This document shows positions 63,588-64,000 of a stretch of 64,000 bases of DNA, in pieces. The notes under the pieces were generated by a model, which had not been told where the DNA came from, made no database searches, and saw nothing but the letters and a program-made list of their open reading frames with translations. The DNA is taken from contig CANMTP010000006.1 in the NCBI GenBank assembly GCA_947500845.1, positions 207,101 through 271,100 of the forward strand. The letters are read 5' to 3'. The position numbers were made by a program, and so were the translations under genes. Every line of letters begins with the position of its first letter. The stretch's first letter is position 1. The DNA is from an uncultured Aquimarina sp. (GTDB taxonomy: Bacteria > Bacteroidota > Bacteroidia > Flavobacteriales > Flavobacteriaceae).

Positions 63588-63899
63588 ATGGTAGATAAAA
63601 AAATTCTAGAAATTAATAAAGCGCTCTCTAATTCAACTCGATTAGCGATCTTAAAATGGTTGAAGGATCCAGAGGCTAACTTCCCTCCTCATAAAGATTT
63701 GGGACATTTTAATGATGGTGTGTGCGGCCAATATATTCAAGATAAGTCTGGTTTGTCACAACCTACTATATCTCATTATTTATCTGGTATGCAAAAGGCA
63801 GGTTTATTGATAACCACAAGACATGGTAAATGGACCTATTTTAAGCGAAATGAAGAAGTAATCAAAGAATATTTAGATACGATGTACCATAAATTATAA
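63588..63899 (+). CDS. ArsR-family HTH regulator
   Basis: 103 aa from the ATG at 63588. Winged helix: INKALSNSTRLAILKWLKDP (helices 1-2), YIQDKSGLSQPTISHYLSGM (recognition helix), QKAGLLITTRHGKWTYFKRN (wing). An insert HKDLGHFNDGVCGQ carries one Cys and two His but not the ELCVCDL metal site, so classical arsenic sensing is unlikely. The gene that it controls may lie beyond the window. Confidence 0.88.
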   Translation: MVDKKILEINKALSNSTRLAILKWLKDPEANFPPHKDLGHFNDGVCGQYIQDKSGLSQPTISHYLSGMQKAGLLITTRHGKWTYFKRNEEVIKEYLDTMYHKL

Positions 63900-64000
63900 A
63901 AATTTAATAAAACACATCCATATAATTAACGTGAGTTCGGTTTAAGGCTTACCCAATTCTTTGTAGGTTATCTATATTGATATTTGGTTTAGTTGGGTAA

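Overview
The window looks like a chromosomal segment of a marine Flavobacteriaceae (Bacteroidota), perhaps Aquimarina-like. This rests on the AT-rich sequence, starts without obvious Shine-Dalgarno sites, several TATATTTG (TAnnTTTG-type) -7 boxes, many short-signal lipoproteins, and families typical of the phylum (DUF4251, DUF2490, M56-M23 fusion, double-glycine leader peptides). Species is inference. No rRNA, tRNA, CRISPR array, transposase or integrase was seen.

1-2.8 kb holds the start of a YceI-like secreted protein, a 57-aa small protein, a Bcr/CflA-type MFS exporter and a DUF4251 lipoprotein. 2.8-16.5 kb is the accessory part. It contains small gene units: a Gabija-type defence locus (OLD-like nuclease gajA split by a -1 frameshift, helicase gajB), an unknown two-gene unit, a serine hydrolase with a divergent membrane AraC regulator, a lipoprotein with an internal 180-aa duplication, and a DUF427 protein. 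They are separated by 0.3-1.1 kb gaps packed with dispersed repeats that fold into long stems. The same repeat family recurs at 24.3 kb beside a truncated K+ channel gene.

16.5-27 kb holds a tesA / ABC ATPase / FtsX-type permease locus, a cold-shock gene, a periplasmic beta-carbonic anhydrase with a DUF2490 protein, a CxxCH protein, and a BlaI - M56/M23 pair with a clear double operator. Two decayed double-glycine leader peptide genes lie in this stretch, one with an in-frame amber codon and one without a start codon. 27-38.5 kb is a stress and maintenance block: SDR, MscS-like channel, two tandem-Usp proteins, a zinc-protease/RimK fusion, oligopeptidase B, Pcm and KatG.

38.5-44.8 kb holds a TIR-domain protein divergent from a DUF4231/SLATT-like 2TM protein (possible immune pair), an amidase, a VAO-type FAD oxidase with a Cys-rich lipoprotein, and an Xre-like regulator. 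45-52.3 kb has a secreted beta-propeller/Ig-like pair and an alcohol dehydrogenase - aldehyde dehydrogenase - DUF779 module. 52.4-53 kb contains a compact unit with its own promoter and terminator encoding three tiny basic peptides, two of them tandem paralogues of 28 aa under visible protein-level constraint. 53-64 kb has a sterol-desaturase family enzyme, an ECF sigma factor with a membrane partner, a hybrid sensor kinase whose phospho-acceptor His is replaced by Gln, M23-LysM and OmpA envelope proteins, an RlmI-type methyltransferase, an M57-like metalloprotease and an ArsR-type regulator.

The most notable observations are the micro-peptide unit (52.5-52.9 kb), the structured repeats bounding accessory cassettes (2.8-16 kb), the frameshifted Gabija locus, and the decayed leader-peptide genes.
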